The translations under genes were made by a program, and so were the position numbers. A stretch of DNA of 42,564 nucleotides from Methylobacterium sp. BTF04 (GTDB lineage Bacteria; Pseudomonadota; Alphaproteobacteria; Rhizobiales; Beijerinckiaceae). Every line of letters starts with the position of its first letter. Position 1 is the stretch's first letter. The notes below the pieces were generated by a model that was given only the letters and a program-made list of their open reading frames with translations, searched no databases and was not told the DNA's origin. Location: contig NZ_JAAHTB010000037.1 of NCBI RefSeq assembly GCF_010692745.1, positions 1-42,564 of the forward strand, in the 5' to 3' direction. Below, piece by piece: positions 15,559-23,785 of the stretch.

Positions 15559-15776
15559 GGGACTATGCGTTTCCAGTCGAAACGGGTGAGGACCGCCCGG
15601 TGATCGTGGCTGATAAGCAAAACCGACCCGCTCCGGTTGCTCGGTTGCGGTGTCGCATCCGAGGGCAAACCCGCACGCTCGACCGGCCGCGGCCGCAATC
15701 GGGCGGGGGAAAAGCCGGGCGCCGCCCTGAGACCGGGGCGATACGCCCCTCGTTCTCGGGGTGGCGCCCGGGAGCG

Positions 15777-16136
15777 CTATGGCAGCGCACCAGCCTTCTG
15801 CTTCACCTTCGTCATCGTATCGTTGCACCCCGTCTCATCGCCGGCCTTGTCCTGCGCGCGGGCTGTCTTGATCAGGTCGCGCGCCTCGGAGATTCCGCCA
15901 GCGGTCGCGGTGGTGGTGGGATCGGTGGGCTTCACGTTCGGGGTTTTGTCGAGGGCCTTGGGAGAGTTCGACGAGGTGGCGCCGCCCGCCGGTTCTATAC
16001 CCGTCACCTTTTCAGCGCCCGTGCTGTCGAGGCGCCGTTCGATCGTGGCGATCTGTTCGCCACAGCTCGAGGCGAAGGCCGGCCCGACGGCTCCCAGCAT
16101 GACGAGGGCAGCCGGTAATACGAGGCTAATCCGCAT
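15777..16136 (-). CDS. exported hypothetical protein with Ala/Thr-rich region
   Basis: Predicted 119-residue exported protein. The signal peptide occupies about 1-23 (MRISLVLPAALVMLGAVGPAFA). The mature protein has a Cys soon after cleavage and another near the C terminus (ETGCNDTM), a polar Pro/Thr-rich middle, and a helical C-terminal 'ISEARDLIKTARAQDKAG' segment. The two Cys could form a disulfide. No family with known function is recognised. AGGGGAA lies 7 bases before the ATG at 16136, which is better than a TTG two codons upstream. It is one of four small exported-protein genes in this part of the window. Confidence 0.7.
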   Translation of the reverse strand: MRISLVLPAALVMLGAVGPAFASSCGEQIATIERRLDSTGAEKVTGIEPAGGATSSNSPKALDKTPNVKPTDPTTTATAGGISEARDLIKTARAQDKAGDETGCNDTMTKVKQKAGALP

Positions 16137-16461
16137 GAACAATTTCCCCTGAAGTGCGGCCAGCCAATAGGGCGACGCACTTTATCGACAGTGCGAAAGA
16201 AGCGCGGGTGTCGCGTGAGAGTTCCTGGGCGTCGATGACGCATTCGACATCAGGTGATGCGGTTGATTGTCCCGATTCGTGGGTCGGGAGGGTCCTTCAG
16301 CATGACGGGATCTCCGTCGATGCGAGACAGGACATAAAAAAAGTCCCGCCCAGCAGAGCCGAGCGGGTGAGAGGCGCAGGGCGCGCCACGATGTCGAGGG
16401 CCCGCGACGGCGATGCGGACGATGATTTCGGACGACAGTCGAGGGCCTGATTTCGGACCGA
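16137..16461. other. intergenic stretch with a candidate terminator
   Basis: About 325 bases without a supportable gene. It includes the promoter region of the gene at 15777-16136 and the candidate terminator of the DUF2059 gene at 16338-16367. Nothing else stands out. Confidence 0.4.
16336..16367 (-). terminator. probable intrinsic terminator (minus strand)
   Basis: On the minus strand CCCGC and GCGGG form a short stem around a 13-base loop, followed by ACTTTTTTTAT. It lies about 95 bases after the stop of the DUF2059 gene. The stem is short but the T run is long. Confidence 0.55.
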
Positions 16462-17016
16462 TTACTTCGGCTTGTCGCCCGGAGCCCATCCGTGTGCCTT
16501 GATAGCTTGCATGACCCGCGTCTGCATCTCGGGCATCAATCCCTGCATCCACTGAGACATGCCCGTCATCTGAGCCTGAGCGAGACGCGGCTGGGCGGTC
16601 GCCAGGCGCCGGCCTGCCGCGGACGCGTAAAACGTTCCGATCGCCTGCAAGTCGTCCTTGCTGAGGACGCTTGCGAAGCTGCGCGCCTGGATGTCGAGCA
16701 GCGCGTCGTAATGATCCGACAGCATCGGAAGAACGGCTTCGCGAACGATCACCTGAGCGCGTTCGGGCTCCTTGATGCCCATCTGCTGCATCATCGCAGC
16801 CATGGGTGCGGCCATCGAATTCAGCGTGGTTGCGCGGTCACCCTGCATCTGAGCAACGACCTCGCGCGCGACTTTCAGGGTCGCCGGATCTGTGGTCGCC
16901 GATACGTCAGTCTTGGCGTCGGGCGCCGCAGGTTGCGCCATCGCTCCGGACGAAAGAGGGATGGAGAGGGCAAGGGCCACGATGATCGGTGTCATTCTGC
17001 CAAGTCGGTTGAGCAA
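16462..17016 (-). CDS. DUF2059 domain exported protein
   Basis: Predicted 184-residue exported protein. The first about 28 residues form a signal peptide (PIIVALALSIPLSSGAMAQ). The rest is helical, with a DUF2059 domain at about 95-160: 'YDALLDIQARSFASVLSKDD' then 'LQAIGTFYASAAGRRLATAQP', a pattern of helix pairs with a conserved F-Y-x-S-x-x-G segment. The function of DUF2059 is unknown, and members are periplasmic. I chose a TTG start at 17016 because GGAGG lies 7 bases before it. The first ATG, at 16995, would cut into the signal peptide and has no comparable site. It is presumably monocistronic. Confidence 0.8.
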   Translation of the reverse strand: MLNRLGRMTPIIVALALSIPLSSGAMAQPAAPDAKTDVSATTDPATLKVAREVVAQMQGDRATTLNSMAAPMAAMMQQMGIKEPERAQVIVREAVLPMLSDHYDALLDIQARSFASVLSKDDLQAIGTFYASAAGRRLATAQPRLAQAQMTGMSQWMQGLMPEMQTRVMQAIKAHGWAPGDKPK

Positions 17017-17186
17017 AGGTATTCCTCCGGTGTTGTCGCGGATGATCTAGGGCACACCATCAGAAAAGCCCACCACAGCGTGCCCGCGGTGGGTGAGTTG
17101 GTTAAGAAGAGCCAGCGAAATTCTCCCAGTCGGGCCTCGAATACCCGGCAGCACCAAAAATACGGACGGAGCTTCGCTCACGCCGA

Positions 17187-17526
17187 TTAGCTGAACAGCG
17201 CCGCGTAGCCCTCCGCGAGGATGCGGCTGAGCTGGCAGTGATAGCGCGCAGAGGCCGGCAGGCCGGGTGTGACGCGTCCGTGGCTGAGGTCTGCGCCCGC
17301 CCACGATTCCGGGATCGAGGCGAGCGAAGCGGCGGCTGGGGTGGGTACCGCCGCCGGCCTGCAGAATCGTCAGCAATCCGAACATCTCGCCGTAGAGGGT
17401 CGGGGCGCGGCTCTGGGCCTCGCGCAGCTCGGTCGCGTGACCGATGTCACGGCTTGGCGCTCGTCTTGGCAAAGGCCCGCACGAAACCGCATCGGCTGGC
17501 GAGGGCCGCGATCCGGTCGTTTGCAA
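17187..17526 (-). pseudogene. possible decayed gene, fragments in different frames
   Basis: Three coding-like segments follow one another on the minus strand in different frames. The first reads DRIAALASRCGFVRAFAKTS before a stop. The second reads ATELREAQSRAPTLYGEMFG and continues LLTILQAGG. The third reads SIPESWAGADLSHGRVTPG and continues to LSRILAEGYAALFS before TAA at 17187-17189. The amino-acid composition of each piece is protein-like whereas the alternative frames are Arg/Pro-rich. I could not name the ancestral family. It could also be chance in GC-rich DNA. Confidence 0.3.
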
Positions 17527-17529
17527 ATG

Positions 17530-18762
17530 TCAGGCGGCGAAGGCCCCGGCATTGCGCAAGCCCTCGATCGCCTCGGCCGAAAGCCCGAATTCGGTGAGGA
17601 TCTCATTGGAATGCTCGCCGAGCAGCGGGGCGTGCCGACGCGCCCGTGCCGGCGTTCCCGAGAGCTTCACCGGAAACCCGATATTCGGCACGCTGCCCTC
17701 GATCGGGTGCGGCACCTCGATCCGCATGGCGCGATGTCGGCCGTGGTCGCTCTCGAAGGCTTCCGGATAGGTGTTCATGCGGCCGGCCGGGATGCCGGCG
17801 GCGAGGAGATCAGTGACCCATTCCTCGGCGTTCTTCTGCGCGAAGCTCTTTTCCAGTTCGGCGATGAGCGCCGCACGGTTGGCGAGCCGGTCCGCGATCG
17901 CGGTGAAGCGGGTATCCGCCAGCAAGTCCTCGCGCCCGAGCACGTCGCAGAGCAGGCGCCAGAGCTTCTGGTTCGTCGCTCCCATGACGAAATAGCCGTC
18001 CGCCGCCCGCACGGCCTGGTAGGGTGCGCTCATGCGGTTGGCGGTGCCGAGGGGCTCCGGCACCTGGCCGGTGCCCCAATATTCCGAGATATCCCAGATC
18101 GAGAAGGCCAGCGCCGAATCGAACAGAGAGGCGTCGATGTACTGGCCCTCGCCGCTGCTCTGCCGGCCGATATACGCGCTGAGGATTCCATAGACCGCGA
18201 AAAGCGCACAGCCGATATCGGCCACCGGCACCCCGGCCTTCACCGGCGGTCCGCCGGGATGGCCGGTGACGCTCATCACCCCCGACATGGCCTGGGCCAT
18301 CAGGTCGTAGCCCGGACGCTTGGCCCAGGGGCCGGTCTGGCCGAAGCCCGAGATGCTGGCGTAGATCAATCCGCGATTGCGCGCCCGCATCGCCTCGTAG
18401 CCGAGGCCGAGCCGGGCCATGACGCCGGGGCGGTAATTCTCCACCACGATGTCGGCGCCCTCCGCCATGGCGAGCAGCAGGTCGCGGCCGGCCGGGCTCT
18501 TCAGGTTCAGCGCGAGGCTGCGCTTGTTCCGGTTCATGTTGAGAAAGCCCATGCTGTCGGGCCCCTTCATCTTGAACCCCATGGCGCTCCGGGTCTGGTC
18601 GCCGGTACCCGGCGGCTCGATCTTGATGACGTCGGCCCCGAGGTCGCCGAGCAGCATGCTGCAGACCGGCCCCGCCATCACCTGCGTCACGTCGAGGACG
18701 CGCAGCCCCGCCAAGGGGAGGGGGCGGGGTGGCGCGGCGTCCGCGTGCACGGGTTCGTCCAT
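17530..18762 (-). CDS. CaiB/BaiF CoA-transferase family protein
   Basis: Predicted 410-residue class III CoA-transferase, which moves CoA between organic acids through an enzyme-bound aspartyl thioester. Family marks are 'LAGLRVLDVTQVMAGP' near the N terminus, 'GADVIKIEPPGTGD' (about 43-55), 'NKRSLALNLKS' (79-89), 'VVENYRPGVM' (107-115) and the catalytic D153 in RPGYDLMAQAMSG. Formyl-CoA, succinyl-CoA and other transferases cannot be told apart reliably from motifs alone. It is the last gene of a minus-strand group after an MFS transporter and an aminotransferase, so a substrate handled with glyoxylate or a related acid is likely. AGGAA precedes the ATG at 18762. Confidence 0.92.
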   Translation of the reverse strand: MDEPVHADAAPPRPLPLAGLRVLDVTQVMAGPVCSMLLGDLGADVIKIEPPGTGDQTRSAMGFKMKGPDSMGFLNMNRNKRSLALNLKSPAGRDLLLAMAEGADIVVENYRPGVMARLGLGYEAMRARNRGLIYASISGFGQTGPWAKRPGYDLMAQAMSGVMSVTGHPGGPPVKAGVPVADIGCALFAVYGILSAYIGRQSSGEGQYIDASLFDSALAFSIWDISEYWGTGQVPEPLGTANRMSAPYQAVRAADGYFVMGATNQKLWRLLCDVLGREDLLADTRFTAIADRLANRAALIAELEKSFAQKNAEEWVTDLLAAGIPAGRMNTYPEAFESDHGRHRAMRIEVPHPIEGSVPNIGFPVKLSGTPARARRHAPLLGEHSNEILTEFGLSAEAIEGLRNAGAFAA

Positions 18763-18850
18763 CGAGCCGGTTCCTGTGTTTTGCTGTGCAGTCGAACGGG
18801 TACGGTGGTCGCGTAGGTGGGCCGAGGCGTCCCGCCACGCCTCGTGCGCA

Positions 18851-18880
18851 TCCCCTCGCCCCGCAAGCGGGGAGAGGGGA
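18851..18880. repeat. palindromic intergenic repeat
   Basis: TCCCCTC-G-CCCCGC-AA-GCGGGG-A-GAGGGGA forms a long GC hairpin with one mismatch. This 'cccctc-ccccgc-gcgggg-gagggg' element is a familiar dispersed intergenic palindrome in GC-rich alphaproteobacteria. It lies between the MFS and CoA-transferase genes and could attenuate or stabilise the shared transcript. Confidence 0.6.
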
Positions 18881-18921
18881 CTGCGCTCCAGCCTCAGCGG
18901 ACATCCGGTGACTTGCGTGGA

Positions 18922-20214
18922 CTACTCCGCCGGGACCACCCGGCCGACCGGCATCTCCGGCTCCTCCTCGAACGGACGTTCCGGGTGCATGGTGAAGGCG
19001 AGGCCCGCGCCGAGCAGGCAGAGGCCGATGGAGCCGGCGAAGGGCAGGGTCCAGCTTCCCGTGGTGTCGACGATGAGCCCGAACACGATGGGTGAGACGA
19101 TGGCCGCCACCGCCGAGCCGGTGTTCATCAGGCCCGCCGCCGTGCCCGAATATTTCGGCGCGATGTCCATCGGCACCGACCAGATCGGACCGATGACGAG
19201 TTCGGCGAAGAAGAAACCCGAGCTGAGCAGCAGGGCCACCAGCGTCAGGTCCTTGGTGAAGAATACGCCGGCGAGGCTCGCCGCCGCGCCGAGGAAGCCG
19301 ACCACGATGACGCTGAGGCGGGCGCGCTTCAGGTCTCCGGTGCGCTTGAGGATCCGGTCGCTGAACACGCCGCCCAAGGTATCGCCGACGACGCCGGCGA
19401 AGAACACGCCGGAGGCGAACAAAGCCGAGTTCTTGAGATCGAGACCATAGTTGAGCTTGAAGAAGCTCGGCAGCCAGCCGAGGAACAGCCACAGGGTCCA
19501 GCCGTAGCAGAAATAGGTCAGGGTCACCGGCAGCATGCGCATCGTCAGGCGGCCCCAGGGGATGGTCTGCTTGACGCCGACCTTGCGGGGCTCGGGCAGG
19601 ACCGCGAGTTCCTCCGGCGTGATGCTCGGATGATCCTTCGGGTCGTCGCGGAAATAGAGGTACCAGACCACCACCCAGAGAAAGCTCGCCGCACCGAGGA
19701 CGACGAAGCCGACGCGCCAGCCGACCTGATAGATCAGGACGGCGACGATGGGCGGCGCCACCGCGTTGCCGAGGCGCGCGAAGGCGTGGGTGATGCCCTG
19801 CGCGAAGCCGCGCTTGCCGGGCGCCGTCCAGTTCTGCATGGCGCGCGTGGCGGTGGGGAAGGTGGCGCCCTCGCCGAAGCCGAGCAGCACGCGGGCGAGG
19901 AACAGGCTGACGATCCCGCCCACGAATCCCGTCAGGATCGTCGCCGAGGCCCAGATCAGGCCGCAGACCAGAAGCGTGCGCCGGGCGCCGAACTTGTCAC
20001 CGATCGACCCGCCGATGACCTGGAAGATCGCGTACGGATAGGCGAAGGCGGAGAGGATCAAGCCGAACTGGGTGTTCGACAACCCGAGATCCTTCATGAT
20101 CTCGCCGCCCGCCGTGGCGATGTTCACCCGGTCGAGATAGGTGACGAAATACATCAGGCAGAGCAGGAACAGCACCATGTTCGACGCGGTCACGCGTCTC
20201 TTGGCAGGCGTCAT
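18922..20214 (-). CDS. MFS transporter, anion:cation symporter type
   Basis: Predicted 430-residue inner-membrane transporter with about 12 hydrophobic segments. The N-terminal 'YFVTYLDRVNIATAG' and 'GLILSAFAYPYAIFQVIGGSIGDKFGARR' loop (MFS signature after segment 2) are typical of the ACS family, which imports organic anions such as hexuronates, phthalate, tartrate or other carboxylates. The family substrate is not predictable at this level. GAGGAAA lies before the ATG at 20214. It is flanked on the same strand by the CoA-transferase and the aminotransferase, so it likely imports the acid that the cluster degrades. Confidence 0.92.
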   Translation of the reverse strand: MTPAKRRVTASNMVLFLLCLMYFVTYLDRVNIATAGGEIMKDLGLSNTQFGLILSAFAYPYAIFQVIGGSIGDKFGARRTLLVCGLIWASATILTGFVGGIVSLFLARVLLGFGEGATFPTATRAMQNWTAPGKRGFAQGITHAFARLGNAVAPPIVAVLIYQVGWRVGFVVLGAASFLWVVVWYLYFRDDPKDHPSITPEELAVLPEPRKVGVKQTIPWGRLTMRMLPVTLTYFCYGWTLWLFLGWLPSFFKLNYGLDLKNSALFASGVFFAGVVGDTLGGVFSDRILKRTGDLKRARLSVIVVGFLGAAASLAGVFFTKDLTLVALLLSSGFFFAELVIGPIWSVPMDIAPKYSGTAAGLMNTGSAVAAIVSPIVFGLIVDTTGSWTLPFAGSIGLCLLGAGLAFTMHPERPFEEEPEMPVGRVVPAE

Positions 20215-20418
20215 CGGGGTTTCCTCGCGTTGAACGCGCCACCCCGCCCGATCTGATCGCCGGGCTTTGACGGGGTCACGCGTCGGGTTGGTCTGATACG
20301 GTTCCGGCTGTCGACCGCGATGGGCACGGGCGGGCCAGGTTCCCTCTCTCGGAAGGCGAGGGGGCCTGGTACGGTCGTCCGGGACGGTTCCGTTGGTCGG
20401 ACCGCGTCGGTCCGTCTC

Positions 20419-21594
20419 TCAATCGTCGAGACCGGAGCGCAGAGAATCCATGGCTGCGAGCACGCCGCCGCTCTTGTGGGGAACGCCGGCGGCCTTGAGG
20501 CCCATCTCGACGCCGGACAGCGCCGCCATCAGCATCAGGTCGTTGCACTCGCCGAGATGGCCGATGCGGAAGACCTTGCCGCTGAGCTTGGCCAGCCCGG
20601 TGCCGAGGGAGAGATCGAATTTGTCGAGGATCAGGGTGCGCAGGGCATCGGCGTCATGGCCGTCCGGCATCATCACGGCGGTGAGCACCGGCGAATACTC
20701 CGACGGCTCCTGGCACAGAATCTCGAGGCCCCAGGCCTCCACGGCCGCGCGGGTGGCGGCGGCGAGGCGCTGGTGGCGGGCGAAGACCTGCGGCAGGCCC
20801 TCCTCCATCAGCATGGCGATGGCCTCGCGCAAGCCGTAGAGCAGGTTGGTGGCCGGCGTGTAGGGGAAGTATCCGGCCGCATTCGGCTTCAGCATCTCCT
20901 GCCAGTCCCAGTAGGAGCGCGGCAGCGTCGCGGTCTTGGTCGCGGCGAGCGCCTTGTCCGAGAGCGCCACGAGGCCGAGCCCCGGCGGCAGCATCAGGCC
21001 CTTCTGCGAGCAGCTCACCGAGACGTCGACGCCCCAGGCGTCGTGGGCGTATTCGGCCGAGCCGAGGCCCGAGATGGTGTCGACCAGGAACAGGGCCGGG
21101 TGATGGGCCCGGTCGATCGCCTTGCGGATCTCGGCGATCCGGCTCGTGGCGCCGGTGGAGGTCTCGTTGTGCACCGCCATCACGGCCTTGATCGACTTGG
21201 ACCGATCCTCGGCCAGGATCGCCTCCACCGCCGCCGGATCGACGCCGTGGCGCCAGTCGCCCGGCACGAACTCGACCGCGATGCCCCAGCGCGCCGCCAT
21301 CTGGCGCCACAGGGTGGCGAAGTGGCCGGTCTCGAACATCAGCACCCGGTCGCCGGCCGAGAGCGTGTTGACGATGGCGGCCTCCCAGGCGCCGGTGCCC
21401 GAACCGGGATAGAGGATCACCGGCGCGCGGGTCTGGAACACCGCCTGCGATCCTTCCAGCACGGCCCGTCCGAGGGTGGCGAAGTCCGGCCCGCGATGGT
21501 CGATCACCGGCATGTCCATGGCGCGCAGGACGCGCTCGGGCACCGGGCTCGGCCCCGGAATGTGCAGGAAGTGGCGTCCGGTCCGTGTCGTCAT
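20419..21594 (-). CDS. class V aminotransferase, serine/alanine-glyoxylate type
   Basis: Predicted 391-residue PLP enzyme that transfers an amino group to glyoxylate, giving glycine. Family marks are the N-terminal 'HIPGPSPVPERVLRAMDMP', 'LYPGSGTGAWEAAIVNTL' (61-78), 'HNETSTGATSRIAEI' (142-156), 'VDTISGLGS' (171-179) and the PLP-binding K198 in SCSQKGLMLPPGLG. The length matches serine-glyoxylate aminotransferase (SgaA) of the serine cycle and aspartate- or ureidoglycine-glyoxylate enzymes. Context does not include other serine-cycle genes, so this may be a paralogue specialised for another amino donor. GAGG precedes the ATG at 21594. It is divergent from the GntR-family gene, which probably regulates it. 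Confidence 0.9.
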   Translation of the reverse strand: MTTRTGRHFLHIPGPSPVPERVLRAMDMPVIDHRGPDFATLGRAVLEGSQAVFQTRAPVILYPGSGTGAWEAAIVNTLSAGDRVLMFETGHFATLWRQMAARWGIAVEFVPGDWRHGVDPAAVEAILAEDRSKSIKAVMAVHNETSTGATSRIAEIRKAIDRAHHPALFLVDTISGLGSAEYAHDAWGVDVSVSCSQKGLMLPPGLGLVALSDKALAATKTATLPRSYWDWQEMLKPNAAGYFPYTPATNLLYGLREAIAMLMEEGLPQVFARHQRLAAATRAAVEAWGLEILCQEPSEYSPVLTAVMMPDGHDADALRTLILDKFDLSLGTGLAKLSGKVFRIGHLGECNDLMLMAALSGVEMGLKAAGVPHKSGGVLAAMDSLRSGLDD

Positions 21595-21693
21595 CTGGGC
21601 CTCGCGGGCATGGTCGGGAACAGCGGCATCGCCGCCAGCACAGGCTGGATCGTCGGCGATTTGCGCTCACTTCGATCTGATCGACCAAGAATT

Positions 21694-21714
21694 TGCATTC
21701 ATTTTTCAATGGCA
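21694..21714. promoter_or_regulatory. candidate GntR-type operator
   Basis: TGCATT and AATGGCA flank a central AT-rich spacer, an imperfect dyad located in the 183-base intergenic space between the divergent aminotransferase and GntR genes. FCD-type GntR regulators often bind such AT-rich dyads in the promoter they share. Weak evidence. Confidence 0.28.
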
Positions 21715-21777
21715 CAAGCATTATTTTGCGCGCCATGCGGCTCGACCGGGGCCATTCCGGCTGCTAATCGTGGAACG

Positions 21778-22539
21778 ATGATGCTAGATTCCGCGACCGG
21801 CCCAGCGATCGACGAAGGCGCCGCGGCGGCGCCTGCCGCGATGCATTCGGCCGCGTCGCCGGGTGCAACCCCCCCCGATACGTTGCATGCTGGTGTTCTT
21901 GCGCAACTGCGCGATTTCATCGTGGAGGGGAACCTCGCCCCCGGCGCCCGGGTGCCGGAGCGGAGCCTGTGCGAGCGCTTCGGCGTGTCGCGCACCCCCC
22001 TGCGGGAAGCCCTCAAGGTCCTGGCCTCGGAGGGTCTGATCGAGCTGCTGCCGAACCGCGGCGCGCGGGTCCGTCAGCTCGGAGCCGACGAGATGGTCGC
22101 GCTCTTCGACGTGATGGGCGGTCTCGAAGCCCTGGCGGGCCGGCTCGCCTGCGAGAAGATCACCGAAGCCGGCTATGCCGAGATCGAGCGCCTGCACCAT
22201 ACCATGTACGCGTCCTATCTGCGGCGGGACCTGCATGGCTACTTCACCTGCAACCAGGCGATCCACGATCGGATCGTGGAGGCAGCCGACAACGCGCCCC
22301 TGCGGACGACCTATGCCAATTTCGCCGGGCGCCTGCGCCGGGTGCGCTATGCCGCCAATCTCGACAACAACCGCGACCGCTGGGGCGAGGCCATGCGCGA
22401 GCACGAGGAAATCCTCGACGCCCTGCGCCGGCGGGCCGGCTCCGAGCTCAGCGACATCCTGTTCCGGCACCTGCGCAACAAGCGAAAAGCGGCGGCAGTA
22501 CAAGAGACTGTCGTTCCGCCCGACGCCACCGACGGCTGA
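21778..22539 (+). CDS. GntR-family regulator, FCD subfamily
   Basis: Predicted 253-residue transcription factor. An N-terminal winged helix (about 42-105) shows 'LRDFIVEGNLAPGARVPERSLCERFGVSRTPLREALKVLASEGLIELLPNRGARV', of which ERSLCERFGVSRTPLREALK is the recognition region. A helical FCD ligand-binding domain follows (about 110-235), with 'FTCNQAIHDRIVEAADN' resembling the metal- or carboxylate-binding His region. FCD regulators generally sense organic acids or sugar acids. I start at the ATG at 21778, directly followed by a second ATG. It is divergent from the aminotransferase group and convergent with the threonine aldolase gene, and is the likely local regulator of both groups. Confidence 0.9.
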   Translation: MMLDSATGPAIDEGAAAAPAAMHSAASPGATPPDTLHAGVLAQLRDFIVEGNLAPGARVPERSLCERFGVSRTPLREALKVLASEGLIELLPNRGARVRQLGADEMVALFDVMGGLEALAGRLACEKITEAGYAEIERLHHTMYASYLRRDLHGYFTCNQAIHDRIVEAADNAPLRTTYANFAGRLRRVRYAANLDNNRDRWGEAMREHEEILDALRRRAGSELSDILFRHLRNKRKAAAVQETVVPPDATDG

Positions 22540-22587
22540 CCGACCGCCATGGCAGCCTTACCGTCGGTCGTCCTGCCGCCTCCGGCC

Positions 22588-23634
22588 TCATCCGCGCTTG
22601 GCGGACAGACGCTCGGCCTCGGCGCGGATCACTGTCGCGGCGCGAAGAATATCGGCGGCGTCGACCTCCAGATGGGTGGTGGCGCGGATCTGGTACGCCC
22701 CGATCGCCCGGACCCTGACCGCGTCCGCCAGACAGGCTTTCGCGAAATCCGCGGCCGTCACCCCGAGGGGCTCCACCGAGAAGCACAGGATGTTGGACTG
22801 GGCCGCGCCGGCGTCGATGGCGAGGCCGGGCGCGTCCGCGATCCGGTCGCGCAGGAGCCCGGCATTGGCATTGTCCCGGCCGAGCTGGTCGATGTGGTGA
22901 TCGAGCGCGTAGAGCCCGGCCGCGGCCAGGATGCCGGATTGGCGCATGGCGCCGCCGAGCCGGTACTTCCAGCGCCAAGCCTCGGTGATGAAGGTCTGGC
23001 TGCCGCACAGCACGGCCCCCACCGGGCAGCCGAGGCCCTTGCTCAGGTCGATCCAGGCGCTGTCGAACCCTTCCGCATAATCCTGGGCCGAGATGCCGGT
23101 GGCCGCCACCGCGTTCAGGAGGCGGGCCCCGTCGATATGCGCCTTCAGTCCACGGCCATGGGCGATGTCGCGGATCCGCCGCATGTCCGCCAGGGCCCAG
23201 ACCGAGCCGCCGGAGAAGCTCGTGGTCTGCTCGATGGAGACCAGGGCCGAGCGTGGTGCCGTTCGACCCGTGGGGCGGATCGCGGCCTCGAACGCTTCGG
23301 GGGTGTAGACCCCCGCCGGGGTCTTCAGGGCTGCCACCGACACGCCCGCGATGGCCGCCGATCCCGCCGCTTCGGTGTTGTAGATGTGGGACTGGTCGTC
23401 GACCACGATCTCGTCCCCGGGCCGCGTCTGCACCAGAACCGACACGAGGTTGCACATCGTGCCGGACGGCATGAACACGCCCGCCTCAAAGCCCAGCAAG
23501 CCGGCCACACGCGCACACAGGGCCAGCGTCGTCGGGTCCGAATCCGACTGCTCGTCCCCCACCTCCGCCGCCGCCATGGCGGCTCGCATCCCCGCCGTGG
23601 GCCGCGTCTGGGTATCGCTGAACAAGTCGATCAT
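22588..23634 (-). CDS. low-specificity L-threonine aldolase
   Basis: Predicted 348-residue PLP enzyme that cleaves threonine and other beta-hydroxy amino acids to glycine and an aldehyde. Visible features are the start MIDLFSDTQTRPT, 'FMPSGTMCNLVSV' (54-66), 'HIDGARLLNAV' (166-176) and the PLP-binding K199 in IDLSKGLGCPVG. The length is normal. I chose the ATG at 23634, preceded by AGGCGGG. The open frame extends to 23730 but lacks family similarity there. It is convergent with the GntR gene and divergent from the FAD/Fe-S dehydrogenase (151 bases apart), which places it in the glycine/glyoxylate cluster. Confidence 0.92.
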   Translation of the reverse strand: MIDLFSDTQTRPTAGMRAAMAAAEVGDEQSDSDPTTLALCARVAGLLGFEAGVFMPSGTMCNLVSVLVQTRPGDEIVVDDQSHIYNTEAAGSAAIAGVSVAALKTPAGVYTPEAFEAAIRPTGRTAPRSALVSIEQTTSFSGGSVWALADMRRIRDIAHGRGLKAHIDGARLLNAVAATGISAQDYAEGFDSAWIDLSKGLGCPVGAVLCGSQTFITEAWRWKYRLGGAMRQSGILAAAGLYALDHHIDQLGRDNANAGLLRDRIADAPGLAIDAGAAQSNILCFSVEPLGVTAADFAKACLADAVRVRAIGAYQIRATTHLEVDAADILRAATVIRAEAERLSAKRG

Positions 23635-23785
23635 CGGCCCGCCTGGCTTGCATGTAACCGTCTGAAACCATCCTAGCCGGGCCGACCCGGACCGCCACCC
23701 CGTTCCGGTCCTTCCGTCCAATTGCTTCATCCCGGTATCGCGGCGCGGAGGCTATCGGCCGCGCCCGCACGAGGACGACTGAGAC

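Noticed and set aside
17810..19492. Open frame of 560 codons on the minus strand through the CoA-transferase and transporter
   Set aside because: Out of frame with both real proteins and of low-complexity composition.
20320..22539. GntR regulator with a 486-residue upstream extension in the same frame
   Set aside because: The extension is antisense to the aminotransferase and has no domain; the double ATG at 21778 is the sensible start.
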